Positions 5,580 through 11,604 of a stretch of DNA of 11,604 bases are shown one piece after another; the first letter of the stretch is position 1, and each line of letters opens with the position of its first letter. Under the pieces are notes generated by a model that saw only the letters and a list, made by a program, of their open reading frames with translations, ran no database searches and was not told the DNA's origin. The translations under genes and the position numbers were made by a program. Source of the DNA: Candidatus Doudnabacteria bacterium (GTDB lineage Bacteria > Patescibacteriota > Doudnabacteria > UBA920 > 2-01-FULL-50-11); contig JACQJK010000043.1 in the NCBI GenBank assembly GCA_016205055.1, positions 1 through 11,604 on the forward strand. Reading direction: 5' to 3'.

Positions 5580-7301
5580 TTAATTTCTAACCCGCAATCC
5601 CTCGTGATATTTGCCCGCGATGTTTTGATTGACGAACGTGTCGCGGGCAGATGCTTCCAAATCTTTTAATAACAACATATCGCTTTTCAGGTCAAGCACC
5701 GACGGCACGACCCGCACTTCAAACTCAATCGCCCGCGCTGCGAGCGCTTCCACATCTCCAATATTCCAGGTCAAGTGACCGGATTCTTGGGAGAATTTAA
5801 ACTCGCGCCCAAAAACATTTGCGGGAAGCGAGCTTTCGATCACGTCAACCGCGGGAATATTGATCACGCCCTGCCACACCGCCTCGGACAGCGCGTTAAC
5901 GCCGTTTTTCAGCAAAAATTTTATCCGAAAAACGCTCGCCTCTCCGGCCACGAGCGGTTTTATCGGTCCAGAAACGTAAACGGCGTCCGGCAGTAAAACC
6001 AATTTTGACTTAACCTTGAAAGTTAACTCTTGTCCTCCGACCGGCTCCGGCAGTTCCATGGATGAAATAAAAATCTTTGTCGTCACGGAAGGATTGATAA
6101 GACCTAGGCTTGCTAAATTCTCTTTCAGCTGATACGTCATGGTCAGTTCGCCGGAATCGCCGGGGTTGAGGATTCTTAACTTAGAAACACCCGAGGGATT
6201 CCAGACAACGTCTTTGCCTACTAAAGCTCCGCCCTCCGCCCGCAAACTGGTGAAATCAATCGCCGCACCGTCCATTTTTATAATAATTTTTACGTTCTGC
6301 ATCGCCAGTTGCCCATCGTTGCGATAACGGATGGAGTAAGTTATAGATTCTCCTTCGTTGACGACGGGACTTCTGTTCGAGCTGTTGGTGACGGTCAAGG
6401 GAGACGGAAGAAGCGAGATGGAAAGATAGCCCCGATTTTGCAAAACGAACTCGCCGGAATCGGAAACATAGCCCACATCAACGCGGAAAATCTTTTCTTC
6501 TCCTGCTGCCCCGTTGATCAAGCCGGAAATGGTAAGCAGCGCCTCTTTGCCGATGGCCATGCGCCCGATCTCCCAGGTTTCGTTATCTTTTGAAGGCAAG
6601 GTGGCTTTGCTGAACACAAAACCGCCTGGGTATTTGACTTTCAACTGCACCCGATTAAGATCAGTGTCGGAAATGTTTTGAAAAGAAATTTGGTAATCCA
6701 GTTTTTGCCCCGCTACCACTTGGGGCGGGGCGACGATGCGCAAATTGAAGTCCGGGGCCTGTAAGGAAAAACGGCTCTCCCCCGAACTGCTGAATTGGGC
6801 TGTCTGTTCCTTTAATCCAAAAAACAACCGTCCTTTTAAAATTTTAATCTCCTCGGGACTGCCGCTAAAAATCCCCACGATTTTGATAATTCCCGTCTTT
6901 TCTCCGTCTAGCGAGCCAATGCTGAAACTTCGTCCGTTGTGATCCGCGCTTTCCGGTTCGCTGGTTAAAAATTGAAAATTGTCAGGGTACACAACTTCTA
7001 ACAAAACCGACTGCAGCTCCTCTTTGCTCAAGTTTTCATAGATCACAGAAAACTCCGCAGCGCTTCCCGAGGTCACGGTTTCCGGCGTGTCAAACCATAA
7101 CCGCACTTCCGGCTTGGGTGGCGGAGCGGGGATGATGCGCAGCATCCAAAAAAGCACTCCCAGCAGCACCACGATCACGGCGATTATCACAACCAACCAC
7201 TTCGTCGGGAACACGACGCGGGAAAGCCAGTTTCGTTGCTCGGCCTTCTCTTTGTGAACGGACGGAGGAATGATAAAGGGATTATTGAGATCTGCAGCCA
7301 T
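5580..7301 (-). CDS. membrane-anchored protein with DUF11-like beta-sandwich repeats
   Basis: 573 residues. A short cytoplasmic N-terminus (about 1-33, charged) is followed by one strong membrane segment (about 34-56) and a proline-rich linker; the rest should lie outside. The outer part looks like four or five immunoglobulin-like beta-sandwich units, recognised by the recurring pattern G-x-x-x-x-[FY]-x-[IV]-x-[FY]-x-N and G-x-x-x-[IL]-x-[IV] (for example Q-I-S-F-Q-N-I-S at about 210-217 and S-I-R-Y-R-N-D-G further on). This resembles DUF11/CARDB-type surface repeats; no enzyme motif is seen. It starts 21 bases after the recO stop and is probably co-transcribed with recO. There is no clear Shine-Dalgarno sequence. 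A structural or adhesive role at the cell surface is an inference. Confidence 0.85.
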   Translation of the reverse strand: MAADLNNPFIIPPSVHKEKAEQRNWLSRVVFPTKWLVVIIAVIVVLLGVLFWMLRIIPAPPPKPEVRLWFDTPETVTSGSAAEFSVIYENLSKEELQSVLLEVVYPDNFQFLTSEPESADHNGRSFSIGSLDGEKTGIIKIVGIFSGSPEEIKILKGRLFFGLKEQTAQFSSSGESRFSLQAPDFNLRIVAPPQVVAGQKLDYQISFQNISDTDLNRVQLKVKYPGGFVFSKATLPSKDNETWEIGRMAIGKEALLTISGLINGAAGEEKIFRVDVGYVSDSGEFVLQNRGYLSISLLPSPLTVTNSSNRSPVVNEGESITYSIRYRNDGQLAMQNVKIIIKMDGAAIDFTSLRAEGGALVGKDVVWNPSGVSKLRILNPGDSGELTMTYQLKENLASLGLINPSVTTKIFISSMELPEPVGGQELTFKVKSKLVLLPDAVYVSGPIKPLVAGEASVFRIKFLLKNGVNALSEAVWQGVINIPAVDVIESSLPANVFGREFKFSQESGHLTWNIGDVEALAARAIEFEVRVVPSVLDLKSDMLLLKDLEASARDTFVNQNIAGKYHEGLRVRN

Positions 7302-7322
7302 TTATTTCGCTTTTCAGTTTTT

Positions 7323-8075
7323 TTAGGATGCTAAACTGGCGGCGAGAAAATTCTTGGAATTTAACTCCCGTTCGCAAATGTTCTGAAACGCTTCGATCAG
7401 CAGTTGTTCGGCCTGACTTTTGGTTTGTTCGGCTTCGGCCAGCAAACTGAAAGAAAATGATTCTGATTTCAGTTTATCCAAGTACGAAACCACCGGCAAG
7501 TCCAGGGTCCGCGCGCTTGCGTCAAACCGACTGCAAGCCCCGCAAATCATGCCAACAAAAATACTGCTCCAAAATAACGGTCGTTTAGCGGAAATCTTTC
7601 TGCCGCACTGGGCGCAAGTCGAAGAAACCGGCTGATAGCCCAAGGCCGAAAGCAGCCGCAGGCGAAAAGCCGTCAAAAACTCTCGATCGACTGCAAGCGA
7701 ATTTTCCAGATAATCTAAGCTGGTTCGCAATAAAATGGAAACGCTGACATTCGCTTGGTTGTCGGCGGTGGAACGCAAGACCATTTCAAACAAGCTAAAC
7801 ACCACGGCGACGCGCGGCAGATCCGCAAGCGTCCCCGAATAAATTTTCACCGCACGGGCGCTCGTGACAACCGGCATAAACTCGCTGCTTGCAATCTGCA
7901 GACAAACCAAAGACACCGGGGTCAGAGCGGCTTTCAAGCGACTGGTGGATTTCTTCACTCCCCGAATCAACACGCGCGCCTTGCCTTCTTCCCACGACCA
8001 AAACGTCACGACCTCGTCGGCTTCCCGCAGCGCCGCGCGTTTTAAAACAAAACCGGTTAAAGTCCTATAACGCAT
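7323..8075 (-). CDS. recO: DNA repair protein RecO
   Basis: 250 residues, a normal length. RecO works with RecR (and RecF) to load RecA onto SSB-coated single-stranded DNA in gap repair. The N-terminal OB-fold reads Y-R-T-L-T-G-F-V-L-K-R, with the typical L-I-R-G-V-K-K-S at about 36-43. The helical middle part contains F-R-L-R-L-L-S-A-L-G-Y-Q-P (137-149), the family's best-kept motif. A four-cysteine zinc site follows: C154 and C157 (C-A-Q-C), C178 and C181 (C-G-A-C). A promoter can be drawn just upstream and the surface protein gene follows at 21 bases, so the two likely form an operon separate from ileS. The Shine-Dalgarno sequence is weak (AGGT touching the ATG). Confidence 0.94.
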   Translation of the reverse strand: MRYRTLTGFVLKRAALREADEVVTFWSWEEGKARVLIRGVKKSTSRLKAALTPVSLVCLQIASSEFMPVVTSARAVKIYSGTLADLPRVAVVFSLFEMVLRSTADNQANVSVSILLRTSLDYLENSLAVDREFLTAFRLRLLSALGYQPVSSTCAQCGRKISAKRPLFWSSIFVGMICGACSRFDASARTLDLPVVSYLDKLKSESFSFSLLAEAEQTKSQAEQLLIEAFQNICERELNSKNFLAASLAS

Positions 8076-8105
8076 ACCTATTTGTAAGCTTGAAAGACCT
8101 TTTGC

Positions 8106-8134
8106 AAAATAAGCTTTCGAGATAATTTTTACAA
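8106..8134 (-). promoter_or_regulatory. candidate promoter for recO
   Basis: Minus strand TTGTAA (8129-8134), 17-base spacer, TATTTT (8106-8111), each matching 4 of 6 consensus bases. Transcription would start near 8099, about 24 bases before the ATG. Two AAGCTT hexamers flank TTTTGCAAAA just downstream and could form a hairpin. Confidence 0.4.
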
Positions 8135-8210
8135 ACTTCGAGCGAAAAAGCCGAATAAGCGACGACGTTTAATGGCTAAATTAAGCGGAGGAGCTTTGAG
8201 GCCTTTTGTG

Positions 8211-8283
8211 GTTCGACTCCGCCCATTCGGCTCCGAGCTCATGGCCGAGGAGTCACCATCCCGAGCGCAAGTCGAGGGACAGC
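8211..8283. repeat. inverted pair of the TTCGACTCCGC dispersed repeat
   Basis: Left arm around 8212-8243 (TTCGACTCCGC..TTCGGCTCCGAGCTCATG) and right arm around 8246-8283 (GGAGTCACCATCCCGAGCG then AAGTCGAGGGA) are inverted copies of one unit. GACTCC (8215-8220) pairs with GGAGTC (8246-8251), and TCGGC (8227-8231) with GCCGA (8242-8246 region). The unit matches the element inside ileS at 9631-9665. The 8076-8336 spacer holds no gene I can support. Confidence 0.6.
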
Positions 8284-8336
8284 CCCAAGTTTTGGAAAAA
8301 TTGGCCGAAATGTTATTCTGCAAGAGGGCTTAGGTT

Positions 8337-11300
8337 TCAAGTTTTCGGCCTCCGGAATCCGATCCAGACTCGATGTTGGCCGATCCGCATATCTTTTCCG
8401 AAATCCACGGACTCTTTGCTGCCGATAACGCGGGTGACGTAAGTTTTCCCGCTGTCAAAAAATTCAAACGACTCGTAAACTTCCTCGCTGGTGGTTTGAT
8501 AGAACATCTCGACCAATTCTCCAACCTTCAAGCCGGCTTCCTTGCGCAGCCCTTGCACCAGTCGTTCCAACTCACGCGCCAACCCTTTAATCAAAAGTTC
8601 AGGCGTTAACTCGGCGTTAATAAACAGCCGGAGGGTGGGAGTGCGCGCCTGAATCTCTTCAAAGCCAGAACCGGCTGGAGGGGAAGAGGCGAGCTTTGCG
8701 GCAATCACGTTCAACTCCTCGGCGAGTAAGTAAGTGTAGTTTTCCCAGTCGGAATTTTTACCGATTAACACCAACTCGGAGAGCGGCTGGCGTACTTTGA
8801 GATTTTTTTGCTTGCGCCAGGCCAGCACCTGCTCGACCACGCCGCGCACCTTAACCATTTGCTCTAAAAGAGTTTTGTCCGCGGCGGATAATGCGACGGC
8901 CTCGGGCCACTCTGCAAGATGAACCGACTCGGGCCAGTTCTGCGGCCGCAGAACTTTATAGACTGCCTCGGCCGTAAAGGGCATAAACGGGGCAAGCAGC
9001 CGCAAGGCGTTATATAGAGCATGAAACAGGGTCGAAAAAAACTCACTCCCGACGCGGGCGCGACTGCGGCGCAAATACCAAGTGGAAAAATCGTCAATAA
9101 AACGCTCGTATGCGCGCGCCGCTCGGAAAACGTCATACTTGGATAAATGCTCGGTCATGTCGTTCACTGTCACCTGCGTCAATGCGGTAATCCAGCGATC
9201 TAAAATATTATCCGACGGCGCGGCGGGCGCTTGAAAAACCCACTTATTCGCGTTCGCATAAGTAATAAAGTAGTTGGCAATATTCCACAGCACCAGTTGG
9301 ACGCGGCGCATGATCGGCACTAATTCAATTTCGGAAAATAATTTCGGTTCCCCCGGCTGATTGACCGAATACATGTACCACCGCACTGCGTCAATCCCAT
9401 ACTTTTTGGCTAAGTCCGCCGGCGCCACCATATTTCCTTTCGATTTGCTCATTTTAACGCCGTGGCTGTCTAAAACGTGGCCCAAGCAAATGACGTTTTG
9501 AAACGCGGGGTAATCATAGCCCAACGCCGTGGCCACGGCCAAAAGCGTATAAAACCATCCTCGGGTCTGGTCAATGGCTTCCGTGATGAAATCAGCCGGA
9601 AACTGACTCCTCCCTTCGCGCAGGGAGGAGTCATCCTGAGCGGAGCGAAGCGGAGTCGAAGGATCTCTGTGTTTCCTTTCGGAGGCGGACCCCGGCTTGG
9701 CGGTGCGGGCCGGCGATGAGGAATCTATCTTCTCTTTATTTTCAAAAGGATAGTGCCACTGGGCAAACGGCATGGCCCCGGAATCCAGCCAGACGTCTAA
9801 GACTTCCGGAATTCGCTTGGCCGGTCCCCCGCATTTGTCGCATTTCAAAATTACTTCATCAATAAAAGGGCGGTGCAGGTCGAATTTTGAGTTTTGAATT
9901 TTGGGTTTTGAAATTGTTTCCACCTTCTCCGCAAGCTCTTTCATTGACCCGATACACATACACTCTTTGCACTGCTCGCAACGCCAGAAAGGTAATGGTG
10001 TGCCCCAATAGCGGTCACGGGAAATCGCCCAGTCCTTCACCTCTCTAAGCCAGCCGCCAAACCGGCCGTCTTTAATGTAATCCGGCACCCAATTGATCTG
10101 CTGGTTGTTTTTCTGCAAACGTTCCCGCAGAGCGCTCATGCGGATAAACCAAGAATTTCGGGCGTAGTAAATCAAGGGGGTGGTGCAGCGCCAGCAGAAC
10201 GGATAATCGTGGCGGTACGGTTTTTCCGCGAACAAAAAACCGTGCTTGCGCAACTGCTGCAAGATGTACGTTTCAGTATCTTTATCCTTCACGAGTCGGC
10301 CCTTTAGTCCGGGTAAAGAGTCAATAAACCGGCCTTCTTCGGTTACGGTGTGAACTTTCGGCAAACCGACTTTGGTACCTAACTCGTAATCGTCTTCTCC
10401 GTACATCACGGCAGTATGCACAATGCCGGTGCCTTCTTGAGTGGTAACAAAATCAGCCGGATAAATTTTGTACGAATTTTTACTTTTCAGCTTAGCAACG
10501 TCAAACAGCGGTTGGTAACTAGCACCGGCCAAATGCTTACCTTTGAATTTCTCTAAAATAGTGTAGGGCTTAGGCAACAGCGCTTCGGCTAACTCCGCCG
10601 CCACGATGTAATTGACCTTGCCGCAAATCGCGATTACGTAATCAATTTTCTCTCCCACAGCCAATGCCACATTTCCGGGCAAGGTCCAGGGAGTGGTTGT
10701 CCAGGAAAGTACATAAGTGGGCCGATCCAGCTTGATGACCTCTTGTTCGTTTTTTTGCTTGCGCACTTCCAATTTTTTCTCCCGCAGCAAAAATTTCAGG
10801 TAAACCGAGTTTTCTTCGATGCTTTGGTATCCTTGGGCGACTTCGTGAGAAGACAAGGCCGTGCCGCACCGCGGACAAAACGGCAAGACTTTGTGGCCTT
10901 GATAAAGCAACGGCTGTCCCTTCACCTTTTTTTCCGAGAGATTCTTGATGATCCACCAGACGCTTTCGATATAATGATTGTCGTAAGTGACATAAGGGTT
11001 ATTCAGATCAATCCAAAAACCCATCCGCTTGGTAAACTGCTCCCACTCCTCCTTGTACTTCCAAACGTTTTGCCGGCAAAGCTCATTAAACTTCTCAATG
11101 CTCGCTTGTCTATTGCCTGGCACGAGATTTTCAATCTCTTTTTTGCCGGAGATCTTCAAGGACTTCTCCACTTCGATTTCCACCGGCAAACCGTGAGTGT
11201 CCCAGCCGGCGCGGCGCAGCACAAAGTTCCCCCGCATGGTCTGAAAGCGCAAAATCGCGTCTTTAAACGACCGCGCTTCAACATGATGCAGTCCCGGTTG

Positions 11301-11456
11301 GCCGTTGGCCGTGGGCGGCCCTTCAAAGAACACGAAATTTTTTTTGCCCTGGTTTTTCCGCAGGGATTGCTCAAACACGCCGTTTTGCTCCCAAAACGCC
11401 AAAACCTCCTCCTCCAGCTTTGGAAAATCGGGTTTTTGGTCAAGCGGCTTATACAT
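8337..11456 (-). CDS. ileS: isoleucyl-tRNA synthetase
   Basis: 1039 residues. A class I synthetase that charges tRNA-Ile in the cytoplasm. The HIGH-type motif is G-L-H-H at 55-58, inside G-P-P-T-A-N-G-Q-P; this wording and A-G-W-D-T-H-G-L-P-V-E (83-93) fit the eukaryote-like IleRS type found in Actinobacteria and some other bacteria. The editing (CP1) domain shows W-T-T-T-P-W-T-L-P at 252-260. Zinc-type pairs are C-P-R-C (194-197), C-W-R-C (421-424), C-E-Q-C (493-496) and C-D-K-C (539-542). D-V-W-L-D-S-G is at 554-560, K-M-S-K-S-K-G-N at 668-675, and the C-terminal anticodon-binding helices follow. About 40 residues (577-618) between the Y-P-F-E-N-K-E-K strand and F-P-A-D-F-I-T-E-A-I-D-Q-T-R-G-W derive from a repeat inserted in frame. 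The ATG at 11456 has no Shine-Dalgarno sequence. Stop TGA. Confidence 0.97.
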   Translation of the reverse strand: MYKPLDQKPDFPKLEEEVLAFWEQNGVFEQSLRKNQGKKNFVFFEGPPTANGQPGLHHVEARSFKDAILRFQTMRGNFVLRRAGWDTHGLPVEIEVEKSLKISGKKEIENLVPGNRQASIEKFNELCRQNVWKYKEEWEQFTKRMGFWIDLNNPYVTYDNHYIESVWWIIKNLSEKKVKGQPLLYQGHKVLPFCPRCGTALSSHEVAQGYQSIEENSVYLKFLLREKKLEVRKQKNEQEVIKLDRPTYVLSWTTTPWTLPGNVALAVGEKIDYVIAICGKVNYIVAAELAEALLPKPYTILEKFKGKHLAGASYQPLFDVAKLKSKNSYKIYPADFVTTQEGTGIVHTAVMYGEDDYELGTKVGLPKVHTVTEEGRFIDSLPGLKGRLVKDKDTETYILQQLRKHGFLFAEKPYRHDYPFCWRCTTPLIYYARNSWFIRMSALRERLQKNNQQINWVPDYIKDGRFGGWLREVKDWAISRDRYWGTPLPFWRCEQCKECMCIGSMKELAEKVETISKPKIQNSKFDLHRPFIDEVILKCDKCGGPAKRIPEVLDVWLDSGAMPFAQWHYPFENKEKIDSSSPARTAKPGSASERKHRDPSTPLRSAQDDSSLREGRSQFPADFITEAIDQTRGWFYTLLAVATALGYDYPAFQNVICLGHVLDSHGVKMSKSKGNMVAPADLAKKYGIDAVRWYMYSVNQPGEPKLFSEIELVPIMRRVQLVLWNIANYFITYANANKWVFQAPAAPSDNILDRWITALTQVTVNDMTEHLSKYDVFRAARAYERFIDDFSTWYLRRSRARVGSEFFSTLFHALYNALRLLAPFMPFTAEAVYKVLRPQNWPESVHLAEWPEAVALSAADKTLLEQMVKVRGVVEQVLAWRKQKNLKVRQPLSELVLIGKNSDWENYTYLLAEELNVIAAKLASSPPAGSGFEEIQARTPTLRLFINAELTPELLIKGLARELERLVQGLRKEAGLKVGELVEMFYQTTSEEVYESFEFFDSGKTYVTRVIGSKESVDFGKDMRIGQHRVWIGFRRPKT
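9603..9728 (-). repeat. dispersed repeat inserted in frame in ileS
   Basis: Contains a perfect 12-bp inverted repeat TGACTCCTCCCT (9604-9615) / AGGGAGGAGTCA (9622-9633), then the plus-strand unit CATCCTGAGCGGAGCG...GGAGTCGAAGGATC (9632-9666), and a GGCGGACC-rich tail. Translated in the ileS frame it gives the low-complexity stretch with D-P-S-T-P-L-R-S-A-Q-D-D-S-S, typical of this repeat type read as protein. No stop codon arises in the ileS frame and the frame is kept on both sides. Confidence 0.75.
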
Positions 11457-11486
11457 GCATAAAAGGATTTATATGAGAGAACTTGG

Positions 11487-11505
11487 TGCAGGGGCTTGCC
11501 CCGCA
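11487..11505. repeat. GC hairpin upstream of ileS
   Basis: TGC-a-GGGG (11487-11494), loop CTTG, CCCC-GCA (11499-11505). It lies about 30-50 bases before the ileS start, in its presumed leader. There is no T tract on the minus strand, and no T-box mark is seen in the 148 bases available. Confidence 0.45.
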
Positions 11506-11563
11506 ATACAACTTCGATAATTCTCGGTTTGGTCTTTTTGCAAACGGGATAATATTTTTACTC

Positions 11564-11604
11564 ATGAGCCGCTCTTTCACGATGCCTTTCAACGTCGAAT
11601 TAAA
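11564..11604 (+). CDS. possible start of a divergent gene, cut by window edge
   Basis: An ATG at 11564 opens a frame that stays open to the end of the window (13 codons, MSRSFTMPFNVEL). It would be divergent from ileS. A weak promoter could be TTTGGT (11528-11533), 16 bases, TAATAT (11550-11555), although that leaves almost no leader. There is too little sequence to name a product. Confidence 0.25.
   Translation, partial: MSRSFTMPFNVEL

Noticed and set aside
8150..8231. Possible tRNA: GCCGAAT (8150-8156) is complementary to ATTCGGC (8225-8231), with a T-loop-like GTTCGACTCC at 8211-8220
   Set aside because: No anticodon arm with a 5-bp stem and 7-base loop and no D-stem can be drawn, the T-stem is imperfect, and one extra base separates it from the acceptor strand. 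GTTCGACTCCGC is explained by the dispersed repeat family.
8129..8323. 64-residue minus-strand reading frame between ileS and recO
   Set aside because: It is a translation of the inverted repeat and of the recO promoter region, with no domain and no ribosome site.
10743..11462. 239-residue plus-strand reading frame antisense to ileS
   Set aside because: It is a shadow frame of the ileS coding strand; the ileS frame has unmistakable family motifs throughout.
11457..11604. T-box leader of ileS
   Set aside because: No T-box sequence, no specifier stem and no terminator/antiterminator pair in the 148 bases available; the hairpin at 11487-11505 has no T tract.
1..11604. CRISPR array, insertion sequence or prophage genes
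   Set aside because: No regularly spaced direct repeats of CRISPR length and no transposase, integrase or phage structural gene were seen. The repeats are short palindromes only.

Overview
The window looks like a chromosomal segment of a Candidate Phyla Radiation (Patescibacteria) bacterium or a close relative. The grounds are indirect: compact monocistronic or short-operon layout, envelope proteins of types common in those genomes (DUF11-like repeats on one membrane anchor, a G5 plus RlpA-like barrel protein, LysM plus M23 peptidase), weak Shine-Dalgarno sequences, and many small GC-rich palindromes between and even inside genes. UGA is used as a stop (ileS, the 239-1045 gene), so the UGA-recoded Gracilibacteria/Absconditabacteria are unlikely. 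The exact phylum cannot be told from the sequence alone.

Layout from left to right. 1-238: palindromic repeats, no convincing gene. 239-1045 (-): secreted protein built of four copies of a short G-T-V-F-L-I type repeat, with its own promoter. 1046-1285: repeat-rich spacer. 1286-2239 (-): rsmA, 16S rRNA dimethyltransferase, with an extra stretch of about 37 residues. 2240-2336: an inverted array of heptamers. 2337-3287 (-): membrane-anchored G5/RlpA-like cell wall protein with a probable TTG start. 3288-4127: an 840-base stretch without a gene on either strand; it carries a promoter for the leftward gene, a hairpin with a T tract, and about 475 bases rich in helices that probably form the RNA leader of the next gene. 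4128-5429 (+): LysM-LysM-M23 endopeptidase with one membrane segment. 5430-5579: spacer between convergent genes. 5580-7301 (-): membrane-anchored DUF11-like protein. 7323-8075 (-): recO. 8076-8336: recO promoter and an inverted pair of a dispersed repeat. 8337-11456 (-): ileS, also carrying an in-frame repeat insertion. 11564 to the end (+): possible start of another gene.

Two themes connect the region. One is the cell envelope: four of the seven full genes are predicted to be exported or membrane-anchored, and two of these act on or bind peptidoglycan, around housekeeping genes for translation (ileS, rsmA) and DNA repair (recO). The other is mobile small repeats: a family with the core TTCGACTCCGC (complement GCGGAGTCGAA) occurs in spacers and, translated in frame, inside both ileS and rsmA. 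The most interesting unexplained object is the large structured leader in front of the LysM-M23 gene, which I could not match to any RNA class I know.
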